A DNA stretch of 64,000 bases from NCBI RefSeq assembly GCF_014850955.1, contig NZ_JACXSS010000001.1, forward strand, positions 4,154,001 to 4,218,000. Reading direction: 5' to 3'. This DNA comes from Methylomonas albis. Lineage in GTDB: Bacteria > Pseudomonadota > Gammaproteobacteria > Methylococcales > Methylomonadaceae. Of the stretch, positions 25,435 to 34,477 are shown piece after piece (the first letter of the stretch is position 1; every line of letters starts with the position of its first letter). Position numbers and translations under genes: made by a program. The notes under the pieces were generated by a model. It saw only the letters and a list, made by a program, of their open reading frames with translations. It did no database searches and was not told where the DNA came from.

Positions 25435-26459
25435 GGCGCGGGTTCGCAGCTCGGTTGAGTCATCGGTGCTTGGTGGGTGTCTATGGTCACGGTGACCGGC
25501 ATGCCCAGCCGCAATTGGTCGTCCGGGTCGCAGGCGTAAATCCGCACTTGATAGACCAGGCTGGTTCTCAGCTCGGTGGTTTCCACTGTTTTAGGCGTAA
25601 ATTCGGCAGTCGGCGACATGTACGCCACCCAACCCCGGTAATTTTTATCCGGAAAACTGTCGCTGGCCAGACTGGCCGACAAACCATAGCGTAGCCGGCC
25701 CAAATCGGCTTCAGCCACATAAGTTCTGGCCCACAGCGGATCGCGCAAGGCCAGCGTCAATACCGGCTTTTGGGCGTTGCCCATGTCGCCGGGTTCGAGG
25801 ATGCGGTTCTGGACCACGCCATCCTGCGGTGCGTACAAACGCGCGTCTGCTAAGACTTTCTCGGCCAATTGCAAGGCGGCCTGATCTGCTTTCAGTTGTG
25901 CTTGCGCCACTTGAATATCTTCCCGACGCGGGCCGATTTCGGTTAGCGCATATTGCTGTCTCAAGGCTTGCAGACTCTCCTTGGCCCCGTCGTATTGCGC
26001 TTGAGCCCGATCCAGGGACTCGGCGGAGCTTAGTTTGCGCTTAACCAGCACTTGTAAACGGGCCAACTCTTTCTTAGCCAGTACCACAGCCGCTTCCGCC
26101 GCTTTGACATCGTTGCCGGCCTTACCGATTTCCTGCGGCCGCGAACCGTGCAACAGTTTGTCCAGCTGATGCTGTTGCACGTCCACTTTGGCCGACGCTT
26201 GATCGCGGGCATATTGAAATCGCTCCGGCGCTTGAGTAGCCAACAACTGGCCGCGTTTGACCCGCTCGCCTTCCTGAACCAGGATCTGTTCGACGCGCTC
26301 GGGATCGTGAAAACTCAGTTCGACCTGGCGAATGTCGATGTTGCCGTATAAAACCAAGGCATCGCTCTGCGGGCTCCCGCCCCTGAGATAAAAACTCGTG
26401 GCGCCTAGAACAACGGCAGCCAACGCACCGATGGTAATCAGGCCTGGTTTACTAATCAT
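25431..26459 (-). CDS. HlyD/YbhG-type membrane fusion protein
   Basis: 342 residues: one N-terminal transmembrane anchor (about 8-25), a split lipoyl domain beginning GNIDIRQVELSF and returning at ADARLYAPQDGVVQNRILEPG (about 210-235), a long coiled-coil hairpin between them (residues 85-205, Ala/Gln/Leu heptads) and beta-barrel domain at the end. It links the inner-membrane ABC exporter with an outer-membrane channel. First gene of the operon; the palindromic operators at 26483-26508 lie 24-49 bp upstream of its ATG. In E. coli the equivalent operon is repressed by the TetR-type CecR; no TetR gene adjoins here. Confidence 0.9.
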   Translation of the reverse strand: MISKPGLITIGALAAVVLGATSFYLRGGSPQSDALVLYGNIDIRQVELSFHDPERVEQILVQEGERVKRGQLLATQAPERFQYARDQASAKVDVQQHQLDKLLHGSRPQEIGKAGNDVKAAEAAVVLAKKELARLQVLVKRKLSSAESLDRAQAQYDGAKESLQALRQQYALTEIGPRREDIQVAQAQLKADQAALQLAEKVLADARLYAPQDGVVQNRILEPGDMGNAQKPVLTLALRDPLWARTYVAEADLGRLRYGLSASLASDSFPDKNYRGWVAYMSPTAEFTPKTVETTELRTSLVYQVRIYACDPDDQLRLGMPVTVTIDTHQAPMTQPSCEPAP

Positions 26460-26482
26460 CTATGATTCACCCTCGGCTAATT

Positions 26483-26508
26483 TGAACGTGTCCGTTCAGT
26501 ATACTGAA
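26483..26508. promoter_or_regulatory. Overlapping palindromic operators upstream of the exporter operon
   Basis: TGAACGTGTCCGTTCA (26483-26498) has perfect 6-bp arms, and TTCAGTATACTGAA (26495-26508) is a perfect 14-bp palindrome that overlaps it by four bases. Such dyads match the size of TetR-family operators and lie between the likely promoter and the start codon of the HlyD-like gene. Confidence 0.6.
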
Positions 26509-26832
26509 AGCCAGCCTCACGGTGTATCGAACAACTTACTCCAACACGCAGTAAGTCGCGCTAAATATACAATGACTGGATAGAAGGTGCCGACGTCAGG
26601 CGCTGCATCTGTCGAGTGACCGGCAAGCCTCAATCAAACCCCAGACCGCAGCGCTTAACAATCGGCGGCCTGTTCACCGCACAAAACCATTGGACTCCCC
26701 GCAACGGCTAAACACTCCATCCGACGTTCAATCCAACACCCAAGCCATTAATCCCAACTTGTTTTTAAGGTGCTCGAACGTAATTTTCAACAAAGCAAAC
26801 ACGACCCCGAGCAACCAATTGAACCGCTACCG
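26509..26832. other. Intergenic region
   Basis: About 320 bp between the exporter promoter and the 3' end of the chemoreceptor-like gene on the same strand. I see no gene, repeat or clear terminator. Confidence 0.35.
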
Positions 26833-28857
26833 TCAAAAAGGGATAAACACCATAGCCACCACGTCGTTACGATAACCATCCTGCACTTTGTACTCGCGGT
26901 AGCCCTTAGATACAGCTACTCCCAAGATGTAACTCGCACCATTTTGCTGAATTACTTCCGAACTGCGATGACCGGTTTTCAATCCGAAAAATGCTGCATC
27001 AACCTCCAGAGTATCGCCAGGCTTGAGTGCCGGATTATTGGCAACGGCAATAATGGTTTGGTTGCGCTGCGCAAACACGCCAAAACAGCCTGCCAATACC
27101 TCACCTTGTTTATCGCGTGGCAAAACATCGTTTAGCATCGATTCGAATTGCGGCTCGCTATCAAACACAATGCCTATGCCGCCCAACACTTTGCGCGAAT
27201 CGTCCAGATCGGTAATCGCGGCGTTATAGATGTAAGTATGCCGATTACTGTAAAGATGCGTTTCCTCAAATGCCGAGACCGTGTAGTGCTGTGAATCACT
27301 ATGTTTTAAAGCCTCGGTCGCGCCGCTTGACTCGTCTAGCTTGATGCCGACTAACATCTGCTGTTGGGGCGCGGAGACCGCCAGAATTCGACCTTGGCTA
27401 TCGTAGAGATATAGATTGGTGTAAGCCGTGTAAAGCGCATTAATATATTGCAGGATCTCGCTGATTTGCCGGGTTTCGGCGAAACTAAGTGCCGTATTGG
27501 ACAAGCCCCTTCTAAACGCTGAGGTCAGTGCCCACCAACGGCAATCGTTAGCTCGTTCGTATAAATTGCGATCCATGATGTCCACCGCCAAGGACGCTAA
27601 AAATCCCGCGTTATTGAGATGCGAGGACATTACCGTCACTTCCTGCAAGCTCTTAACTGACGCGTCAAATATGGTGGTAATATCGGAGCCGATTTGTTTG
27701 ATGGCTTCCAGCACCGGCATAAATTCGGTGGCATTTTTGCGGGCCGACGCAATCTGTCCGTTTAACACCAACAAGCCCAGGTCGGTATTGATATCCGAAG
27801 AAGCCCGATGGATTTCCCGCAATTCCTGCGGAAAAGAACTTGCCTGATGCATGATCTCGGTATAGCCGTTACGGGACGGCTGCATTTCTTCGCGACCGAA
27901 TGCCCTATCCAGTCCGGTCATCATTTGGCCGCGCCAGCCCAGACCATAAAAGCCCTGATAACCGTTGGTACTGCGCATATTCACAATATAGTCGTGGCGC
28001 CGATAATTCAGCATCCGCAAGCCCGCATCGCCTTTAAATTCGGTGTTAAGCGGCAACAATTTCTCGTCGCTACTGGCAATCACCTGTCCCTCGCGATCAA
28101 TAACCGCTAAAACTGCAATATCATCCGGCATTAAGAGTCCGTCGAAAATGCTATTCATTTCATCATCAAAGCGAAAGCACAGACATAAAATGCCCAACAC
28201 CGGCGAACGCTTATCGTCGGTTTGGGTAATTTTGCAGGAGTAGATTAAAGAATGGCGACGCTCGCTTTGTAAATCGGAATAGCGAAAGGTTTCGACATAA
28301 TCTTGCTCTGACGTCAAAGTTGCCGCCAACAAGGCATCGTTGGAATGGCATATTGGATTGGTTTTGTCCAAATGGGCCTTCACATTCCCTTGTGCATCAA
28401 AGACGATAATCTCATCGTAAACACTGTATTTTTTTACATATTCTTGGAGCCTGTTTTCGATGAACTGCGTTTGCTCGGCGCTGACATTCTCTGAACCAAG
28501 AAACACCCTGATGTCGTCGTCGGTTGCCAGAAAGCCCACATCCGCTGTGCGTTCGAATAGGTTACGGATCAACAAATCGATAGCCACTTGCGCTTTCGAC
28601 GAGTTATCCAGCACCAGTTTTTGCAGATTTTCGACCAGTAAATTACGGGTCAATTGCTTCTGCAGTTCGCCAAATTTAAGCTGGGTACGACTCATATCGT
28701 CCAATATAGTCGTCGCCACGTTGTGGCTATTTATTTTGCCTATCAGCGTGATTTTGCCCCACCAATCGTTTAAAGACGCTAACCGACCCTCAAAACTTTT
28801 AACCACCGGCATTGATCCCAACAATTTTGTCGAGTGCGATTGCAAAAATTCGTTCAT
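26833..28857 (-). CDS. Soluble double-Cache chemoreceptor-like protein
   Basis: 674 residues from ATG 28857 (AGAGGAG upstream); no signal peptide or membrane helix. The protein is an internal duplication of a Cache-type sensor module: one starts near residue 93 (LLIRNLFERTADVGFLATDD, then IIVFDAQGNVKAHLD, AVIDREGQVIASSD) and the other near 425 (DIMDRNLYERANDCRWWALT, then LYLYDSQGRILAVSAP). Between them, residues about 352-393, SDINTDLGLLVLNGQIASAR followed by FMPVLEAIKQIGSDI resembles the tip of the methyl-accepting chemoreceptor hairpin (NLLALNA-I-AAR). It is therefore a cytoplasmic signalling protein that could bind small ligands and perhaps touch CheW/CheA. The overall family is unnamed to me. 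Confidence 0.75.
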   Translation of the reverse strand: MNEFLQSHSTKLLGSMPVVKSFEGRLASLNDWWGKITLIGKINSHNVATTILDDMSRTQLKFGELQKQLTRNLLVENLQKLVLDNSSKAQVAIDLLIRNLFERTADVGFLATDDDIRVFLGSENVSAEQTQFIENRLQEYVKKYSVYDEIIVFDAQGNVKAHLDKTNPICHSNDALLAATLTSEQDYVETFRYSDLQSERRHSLIYSCKITQTDDKRSPVLGILCLCFRFDDEMNSIFDGLLMPDDIAVLAVIDREGQVIASSDEKLLPLNTEFKGDAGLRMLNYRRHDYIVNMRSTNGYQGFYGLGWRGQMMTGLDRAFGREEMQPSRNGYTEIMHQASSFPQELREIHRASSDINTDLGLLVLNGQIASARKNATEFMPVLEAIKQIGSDITTIFDASVKSLQEVTVMSSHLNNAGFLASLAVDIMDRNLYERANDCRWWALTSAFRRGLSNTALSFAETRQISEILQYINALYTAYTNLYLYDSQGRILAVSAPQQQMLVGIKLDESSGATEALKHSDSQHYTVSAFEETHLYSNRHTYIYNAAITDLDDSRKVLGGIGIVFDSEPQFESMLNDVLPRDKQGEVLAGCFGVFAQRNQTIIAVANNPALKPGDTLEVDAAFFGLKTGHRSSEVIQQNGASYILGVAVSKGYREYKVQDGYRNDVVAMVFIPF

Positions 28858-29401
28858 AAAACTCCTCTCACTAGCATTTGAAAATCGGGGATTTACCCAC
28901 TCTGCCTGGATAATCGGCAGCTCATCCACACCTACCGATAAATCAGTTGGCAACTTTCGCCAACATCTACAAAATGGAATTCATCCTCCTCCCTGTATAA
29001 CTTGTCACAATCCATATTGGTCTCATTCGGATAACCCTGGTAAATAAGCACAGATTATTCCAAAAAAAAACAGCGCCGAAGCTTGTCTCAACAGGCGGTT
29101 GCAAAGCGTTTGTTCAGACCTTAGTCGGGCAACAAATTGCTAAATTATTGTGACTCTATTCAAGTTTATCGACGGAATACTGCCCACCTAACGCTACAAA
29201 TATAGAATTTCAACTAGCCGTTAAAGCAACAAATCTTGCACTTAACCGATCCCAATCGCAGCCCACGATGCATCGTCATGGTGCAAATACCAGAACCCTA
29301 ACGGCAAACATAATCAACCAAAAGTTAATCAACACTGGCCTTGGCCTTTACGCAGCTTCTTTAGTACACTGCCAATAACCCTATTTTCAGGCACAGAGCG
29401 T
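28858..29401. other. Intergenic region between divergent genes
   Basis: About 540 bp between the double-Cache gene (minus) and the Anbu gene (plus), A+T-rich in its right half. No repeat, RNA motif or protein-like frame that I can defend. Confidence 0.35.
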
Positions 29402-30154
29402 ATGACTTACTGTATTGCTGTCTCTCTAAAAGACGGACTGGTATTAACCTCAGACTCCAGAACCAACGCTGGCATCGACAATGTCAGCATTCACGGCAAG
29501 ATGCACGCATTCTGCACCGCCTCGGATCGGAAGATCGTGTTGCTAAGCGCCGGCAATCTGGCTACCACCCAGGCGGTGATCGACCAGTTGAAACGCGATA
29601 TGAAGGAAGAGTCCGAAATCAATCTGGACACGGTTAATTATCTGTCGGAAGCAGCGGAATACCTGGGGCGGGTCAGTGTCGAAAAACAGCGCCGTCACGT
29701 GGATGCCGGCCAAAGCAGCTTCAATCCGTCCGCCACTTTTATCCTGGCGGGGCAAATCGGCCAGGAACCGCACCGCGCATACTTGATATATCCGGAAGGC
29801 AATTGCATCACCACCTCCCGGCAAACCCCCTATTTGCAAATCGGCGAAAATAAATACGGCAAACCGGTGCTGGATCGATTTTTAAAAATCGATACCTCCT
29901 TGCACGAAGCCGGCCGCTGCTGTTTGATTTCGATGGATTCCACCATGCGCAGCAACGCCAGCGTTGGCGCGCCGGTGGAACTGTTGATTTATCACCGGGA
30001 TACGCTGATGCTGGACGAGTACTATTGCTTCCAGGAAGACAACGAGTATTTGAGCAAAATCCGCAAGATGTGGCACGAAAAGCTGAAAGAAGCCTTCGCC
30101 ACCTTACCGCAGTTCAGTAAAGAGGATTCCCGTCCGCTACCCGGCTGCATATAA
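29402..30154 (+). CDS. Anbu, proteasome-type Ntn peptidase
   Basis: 250 residues starting MTYCIAVSLKDGLVLTSDSRTNAG. After Met removal Thr2 would be the N-terminal nucleophile; Asp and Ser in TSDSR and Lys36 in IHGKMHAF supply the remaining proteasome-type catalytic residues, and LLSAGNLA matches the conserved Gly-rich strand. This is the ancestral beta-subunit (Anbu/COG3484) family, which forms open helical or ring assemblies of uncertain substrate. Elsewhere Anbu travels with a transglutaminase-like protein, an alpha-E protein and an ATP-grasp enzyme; none of these is nearby, so this is a solitary copy. It is followed on the same strand by an acyltransferase-ACP pair, with which no functional link is known. 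Confidence 0.9.
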   Translation: MTYCIAVSLKDGLVLTSDSRTNAGIDNVSIHGKMHAFCTASDRKIVLLSAGNLATTQAVIDQLKRDMKEESEINLDTVNYLSEAAEYLGRVSVEKQRRHVDAGQSSFNPSATFILAGQIGQEPHRAYLIYPEGNCITTSRQTPYLQIGENKYGKPVLDRFLKIDTSLHEAGRCCLISMDSTMRSNASVGAPVELLIYHRDTLMLDEYYCFQEDNEYLSKIRKMWHEKLKEAFATLPQFSKEDSRPLPGCI

Positions 30155-30202
30155 AAACCGTGCTTTACCCTACGTAGCGACACACGGAACAGAGCGCTAG
30201 CG

Positions 30203-30346
30203 GTGCGGTTTGATTTATCGTCTATAACTCGTCACAACGGTGAGCAACCGCTACAATTGCCGGCCTTTTTCAAAGTCCTGCTCGCCGACCCAGCCATATG
30301 GCGTTTGGGCGATCAGGGCCGCAATGTGCCATGGCAAAAAAACTAA
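30203..30346 (+). CDS. Small ORF overlapping the acyltransferase start, possibly a truncated gene
   Basis: From a GTG at 30203 a 47-codon frame runs to TAA at 30344-30346 and overlaps the acyltransferase start by 16 bp. Its end, FFKVLLADPAIWRLGDQGRN, is well formed and the frame stays open back to the Anbu stop. In aryl-polyene-type clusters a beta-ketoacyl synthase often precedes this acyltransferase, so this could be its eroded C terminus, but I cannot confirm that. It may also be a real short peptide used for translational coupling. Confidence 0.3.
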   Translation: MRFDLSSITRHNGEQPLQLPAFFKVLLADPAIWRLGDQGRNVPWQKN

Positions 30347-31125
30347 TTCAAAAAGTTAATTACGGCTGGCGCTTGCTGGCGACGGCCATTAGCTTTAGCT
30401 GTTTCGGTATCGGCGGCGTTTTACTATGGCTGCTGGTATTTCCGCTGTTGGCGATATGGCCGGGCAGCCGCGTCCAAAAAGCCTGCCGCGCCCAGTACAC
30501 GGTACACCTCAGTTTTTATATCTTTATAGGCTTGATGCACAGGCTGGGCGTGATGACGTATGAAGTGATCGGTCTGGAAAAACTCAACCGTCCCGGCCAA
30601 CTAATTCTCGCCAATCATCCAACGCTGGTAGACGTGGTATTTCTACTCAGCCGAATCAAACAAGCCAACTGCATCGTCAAAGCCAGCCTGTGGCGCAACC
30701 CGGCGATGCGTGGACCAATCTTGAACGCCGGCTATATCAGCAACGCCGATTCCGAAACCATGATCAACGATTGCGCAACCTGGCTGCAAAACGGCGGTGC
30801 CATGCTCATTTTCCCGGAAGGCACCCGCTCGGTGCCGGGCCAGCCTTATCGATTTCAACGCGGCGCGGCGGCCATTGCCTTACAAGCCGGTAGTATAATC
30901 ACCCCGGTAACCCTGACTTGCATGCCCAGCACCCTGACCAAAACCCAAGCCTGGCACCAAATCCCGCAGCGGCGTTTTCATTTGCAAATGATCGTCGGTG
31001 ACGATGTAGAGTTGCAGCCTTTCCGGGCACTGCAACCCCGTTCGATAGCAGTGCGCCGTTTAACGCAGCATTTACAGGATTATTTTACTCAACAACGAGA
31101 ACGCCATGAGCGAGATGGAAACTGA
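30331..31125 (+). CDS. 1-acyl-glycerol-phosphate-type acyltransferase (PlsC family)
   Basis: 264 residues from ATG 30331. An N-terminal membrane segment (about 20-45, FGIGGVLLWLLVFPLL) precedes the acyltransferase domain with the catalytic NHPTLVD (His96-x4-Asp101) and the glycerol-phosphate-binding FPEGTRS (160-166). The enzyme transfers acyl groups, here presumably from the acyl carrier protein encoded immediately downstream, whose start codon lies inside the end of this gene. Such an acyltransferase-ACP pair normally begins or sits within aryl-polyene/xanthomonadin-type lipid clusters; in this window nothing else of such a cluster follows. An upstream in-frame ATG at 30298 would add 11 residues and is less likely. 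Confidence 0.85.
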   Translation: MAKKLIQKVNYGWRLLATAISFSCFGIGGVLLWLLVFPLLAIWPGSRVQKACRAQYTVHLSFYIFIGLMHRLGVMTYEVIGLEKLNRPGQLILANHPTLVDVVFLLSRIKQANCIVKASLWRNPAMRGPILNAGYISNADSETMINDCATWLQNGGAMLIFPEGTRSVPGQPYRFQRGAAAIALQAGSIITPVTLTCMPSTLTKTQAWHQIPQRRFHLQMIVGDDVELQPFRALQPRSIAVRRLTQHLQDYFTQQRERHERDGN

Positions 31126-31363
31126 ATTAAAACACCTGATTATCGACACGCTGGCGTTGGAAGATGTCGATGTCGCGGATATAGACAGCGATGCCGCGCT
31201 ATTCAATGGCGGCTTGGGCCTGGACTCCATAGACGCGCTGGAACTGGGATTGGCGATACGCAAAAAGTATCAGGTAAAAATCGATGCCGAACAGGACGAC
31301 GTGGTAAAAATCTTCGCCTCGGTGGCCACATTGGCCCACTATATAGAATCGGTTCGCCGTTGA
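31106..31363 (+). CDS. Acyl carrier protein
   Basis: 85 acidic residues with the phosphopantetheine attachment motif GLDSIDALEL; Ser41 would carry the prosthetic group. The four-helix ACP pattern is clear (LKHLIIDTLALED, then IEAL-like helix II, a VxIDAEQDDVVKIF segment and the closing YIESV). It overlaps the acyltransferase gene by 20 bp, implying coupled translation and a shared substrate. It differs from the housekeeping AcpP type by lacking the LGADSLDTVELVMALEE wording, so it is a specialised ACP. Confidence 0.9.
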   Translation: MSEMETELKHLIIDTLALEDVDVADIDSDAALFNGGLGLDSIDALELGLAIRKKYQVKIDAEQDDVVKIFASVATLAHYIESVRR

Positions 31364-31417
31364 AACCTGTATTAAAATCCTGACGAAACAATATGGTAGC
31401 GTTTTACCAATCTATTG

Positions 31418-33304
31418 TTACTGCGAAAAACTACAGACTTTATTCCGACCGCCATGTTTGGCTTGATACAAGCCTTTATCGGCCAGATTCAACAAATCAC
31501 CGATGCTACTGCCTTCATCCGTGAGGGTGGCCACGCCAATTGACACCGTAAAGTAAAGCGCCTGACCGGACTCCACAATAATGGCGCTGCCGGCCACCAC
31601 TGTTCTCAGTCGTTCCGCCACCTCAATAGCTTTTAGCAAACCGGTTTCCGGCAACAAAATCGCAAACTCTTCGCCGCCCATACGCCCGGGAATATCGATT
31701 TCCCGTAAAACCTCCACCAAAATGCAACCCAGTTTTTGCAAGGCGTGATCGCCCGCCGCATGACCGTAATTGTCGTTGACGGCTTTAAAATAATCGATAT
31801 CCAGCATCAATACCGACAAGGGATTGCCGTAACGGCCACTGCGCGCCAATTCCGCTTCGCCCTGTTCCATGAAATAGCGGCGATTGGCAATGCCGGTCAG
31901 ATAATCGATGCGCGCCTGGCGCTCCAACTCCGCTTGCAGGGCTTTGCGTTCGCTGATGTCGCGCACGAACGCACAGTTATATTCCAGGCCTTCGAAAACC
32001 AGATAATTCGCAGCCACTTCCACCGGAATTTCTCGGCCGTCTTTACATCGATGCAAGGTTTCCAGCTTCAACGAACCCTTTTGCTTCAGTTCCTGCCAAT
32101 GCACTGACCAATGCTCGGCCTGTAAAGACGGATCGATATCCGTGACCGAAAAAGCTAGTAACTCTTCTCGGCTGTAGCCCAATACTTGGCAGGCGGTATT
32201 GTTAACAAATTGCAGCTTGGCGTCGGCAGCTATCCAGTACAAACATTCGGTGGCTCTATCAACCGAAAACTGCGTCAAATGCAACGCTTTTTCAGCGTGC
32301 TTACGTTCAGTAACGTCGTTGTATATCGAGACAATTTCGCCACCCGGCAATTTATATACATAATTTTCCCGCCAGCCTTGAATCCGCTCGTCGCGATAAA
32401 ACGCTGGTGGAAAAGCTTCCGGCGCTCCGGTTTTAGCTACCCGCCGCAACACATCCAGCAAGCCGAACTCGAATACACCTGGAAACATCTCGGTGAGCTT
32501 TTTACCGATCAACTGTTTACGGGTAATTTTTTCAATCTGCTCGGCGGCCTTGTTGAAGCCGATAATAATGAAGTCCCGGCCATCTTCACTGACTCGGTAT
32601 ACCGCCACCCCGCTGCTCATATTCTTGAACAAGGCCGACAAACGCGCCTCACTAGCGGCCAAGGCACGTTTTTCGAACAGCAACTGCTGATTGTTTTGAA
32701 TCAACTGCTCGGCTCGCTCTTCGACGCGCCGATTCAGTTCGTTATTTAGCGCCGCCAATTCCGCCACGGCCTGTTTTTGCTTTAAACGGTCCGCGCCGTG
32801 CTTGGCAAAGGATTGCGCGAGTTGCGCGTACATTTTGGTGATGGTTTCCAGCCGTTGCCGCGGTATGACGGGCACTTTGGCAATGCTTTGCAAATAACTG
32901 TTTTCTTCAAACCCGCAACGCCGGGCTCGGCCGCGAAAAAACTCCAGATCGGGCGGCTCGATAAAACATTGGCCGGTAAAGATATTGGCGACGTGTTGGC
33001 CGTCAACAATAATCGGCATGGCCGAATCCACCAGACCGTTCAGGCATTTATAGATCGCAAATGTGTCGCCATGCAGCATACTCTCAGCCAAGGCCGTATC
33101 GCTTTCTATGCAGTTGCTACAAGTGTCGTGATTGACCCGATGAAATTTCAGGCAGGCATCTTGCCAACCGGCGTTGGTAATAACGATGCCATCGGTGTCG
33201 ATAATAGCGTTTGCTATGCCGATCACCTGATGCAAGTCGTCCATCAGCGTTTGCAGACTGGCAAGATCGACAAGTTGGGCGTATTTGATGGTGTTTTCGG
33301 ACAT
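31418..33304 (-). CDS. Diguanylate cyclase with PocR and PAS sensor domains
   Basis: 628 residues. Residues about 8-175 form a PocR-type ligand-binding domain (LVDLASLQTLMDDLHQVIGI, then HDTCSNCIESD and a Cys-containing FTGQCFIEPP), followed by a coiled coil (about 185-225), two PAS domains (about 225-340 and 345-462, the second ending in the PAC-like FVRDISERKALQ) and a C-terminal GGDEF domain with the active variant GGEEF and an RxxD inhibitory site (REID) five residues before it. It makes cyclic di-GMP under feedback inhibition; PocR domains bind small hydrocarbon derivatives or are redox-linked in other proteins. Soluble, no membrane segment. It lies alone, convergent with the ACP gene. 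Confidence 0.93.
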   Translation of the reverse strand: MSENTIKYAQLVDLASLQTLMDDLHQVIGIANAIIDTDGIVITNAGWQDACLKFHRVNHDTCSNCIESDTALAESMLHGDTFAIYKCLNGLVDSAMPIIVDGQHVANIFTGQCFIEPPDLEFFRGRARRCGFEENSYLQSIAKVPVIPRQRLETITKMYAQLAQSFAKHGADRLKQKQAVAELAALNNELNRRVEERAEQLIQNNQQLLFEKRALAASEARLSALFKNMSSGVAVYRVSEDGRDFIIIGFNKAAEQIEKITRKQLIGKKLTEMFPGVFEFGLLDVLRRVAKTGAPEAFPPAFYRDERIQGWRENYVYKLPGGEIVSIYNDVTERKHAEKALHLTQFSVDRATECLYWIAADAKLQFVNNTACQVLGYSREELLAFSVTDIDPSLQAEHWSVHWQELKQKGSLKLETLHRCKDGREIPVEVAANYLVFEGLEYNCAFVRDISERKALQAELERQARIDYLTGIANRRYFMEQGEAELARSGRYGNPLSVLMLDIDYFKAVNDNYGHAAGDHALQKLGCILVEVLREIDIPGRMGGEEFAILLPETGLLKAIEVAERLRTVVAGSAIIVESGQALYFTVSIGVATLTDEGSSIGDLLNLADKGLYQAKHGGRNKVCSFSQ

Positions 33305-33890
33305 CGGCTGGTCTGGAATCGAGCAATTAAGTTAACAGTCTGACGTTAGGATTGATAATAGCAGCATTCCGCTGAAGCGAAACTTTAAAACGCTGGATTT
33401 TGGCTAGCGACGAATGCGCTCCAAGCAGTATTCGTATGGCATTAACGCGAATGACTGCTTAGCAAGCACGCTATGGCGACCAAGCCCGACCGCTCACCAA
33501 CTGGCAAAGCACGGTCCGGCGGCAGTAATTACCTCGCGGCGATCCGGACAAGAATTTCAAGAAACCGCCGAACGCGTCGCAGGGCGGATAAGCAACTGGA
33601 AATTACATTACTAAAAGATCGATAGTTTCTGTTGTTTAGGCCTAGCTTGGAAATATCGATTGAGTTTAAAGAAAACAAAATAACTAAAGTTTATTCGTAT
33701 ACGGCAAACGTAATGCCATAACCCAAAGAGATAAGGCATGAGTGCGGAAAAAATACAAATTGGAATTCACCCGTAACTCGATAACGTGAGCAGCACGTAG
33801 CCTCGATGCAATCGAGGTTTCAAAGCAAGGCTCTATCGGACTACCACGCTAGCCACACGGGATGGCGCTTCGCTTATCCTTCCTACGGCC
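33305..33890. other. Intergenic region
   Basis: About 585 bp. A small hairpin CCTCGATGCAATCGAGG occurs near 33802-33818. A 66-codon frame at 33414-33614 has no ribosome site or recognisable content. Otherwise I see nothing definite. Confidence 0.35.
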
Positions 33891-34217
33891 CTATGCATAA
33901 ATCAGTAAAATACAAAAAATCACAAGTGTGATAATAACTTTATATAATTTTTTGCTTAAAAATTTTCTTGTCAATCCCCCAGTCAATATTCCGAAACTAT
34001 ATGTTAAAAGCATAACAGGCCCCAAAAATGCCACTACTAAACCCAAACCTCCCGCCAGTGATGGAGAGCCTTCGTCGCCATGAGCACTGAAAAAGATATA
34101 GCTAAATACTCCCAGTAACCCTGAAATTGTTAACACGGCTCCAGATTTTGGCTTAAACAGCAATCCAACAAAGTAACCCAAAATTAACGAACAGATTGAT
34201 ATTAGTGTTGTAAACAT
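33891..34217 (-). CDS. Small hydrophobic membrane protein, unknown
   Basis: 108 residues from ATG 34217 with four hydrophobic segments (about 2-19, 26-45, 54-76 and 89-107) and a short acidic loop SAHGDEGSPSLAGG. A+T-rich compared with neighbours. No family recognised. An 18-codon upstream extension is in frame but not hydrophobic. It lies next to the partial duplication at 34340-34389, in a disturbed area. Confidence 0.5.
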   Translation of the reverse strand: MFTTLISICSLILGYFVGLLFKPKSGAVLTISGLLGVFSYIFFSAHGDEGSPSLAGGLGLVVAFLGPVMLLTYSFGILTGGLTRKFLSKKLYKVIITLVIFCILLIYA

Positions 34218-34339
34218 ATTCTTAGTGAATTTGCCGTATCTCGATAAACCCGAGGGAGAATAGGGCCACAAACCCGAATAGCAAAGCGTAATCGGACGAA
34301 TGTGGTTTTAACCGACCCGACCACACTAAATGTTTGGGA

Positions 34340-34389
34340 CAACACCACAACCTCAGCCTTTTTCAACGACTTGCTGAGCGGCATATAAA
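34340..34389. repeat. Partial duplication of the 3' end of the exonuclease/GIY-YIG gene
   Basis: CAACACCACAACCT, GCCTTTTTCAACGACTT and CATATAA occur here in the same order as at 34505-34554, inside the end of the exonuclease gene. On the minus strand the copy still reads LSKSLKKAEVVVL, the last residues of that protein, before diverging. It is a gene-end duplication about 165 bp downstream of the original. Confidence 0.8.
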
Positions 34390-34477
34390 CTCGATAGCAT
34401 GCGCAATACCATCCGCCATTCAAGCATTAGGATTCGCGATCCATTTCCCCAGCAACAACATAGCCGCAAAGATATTG

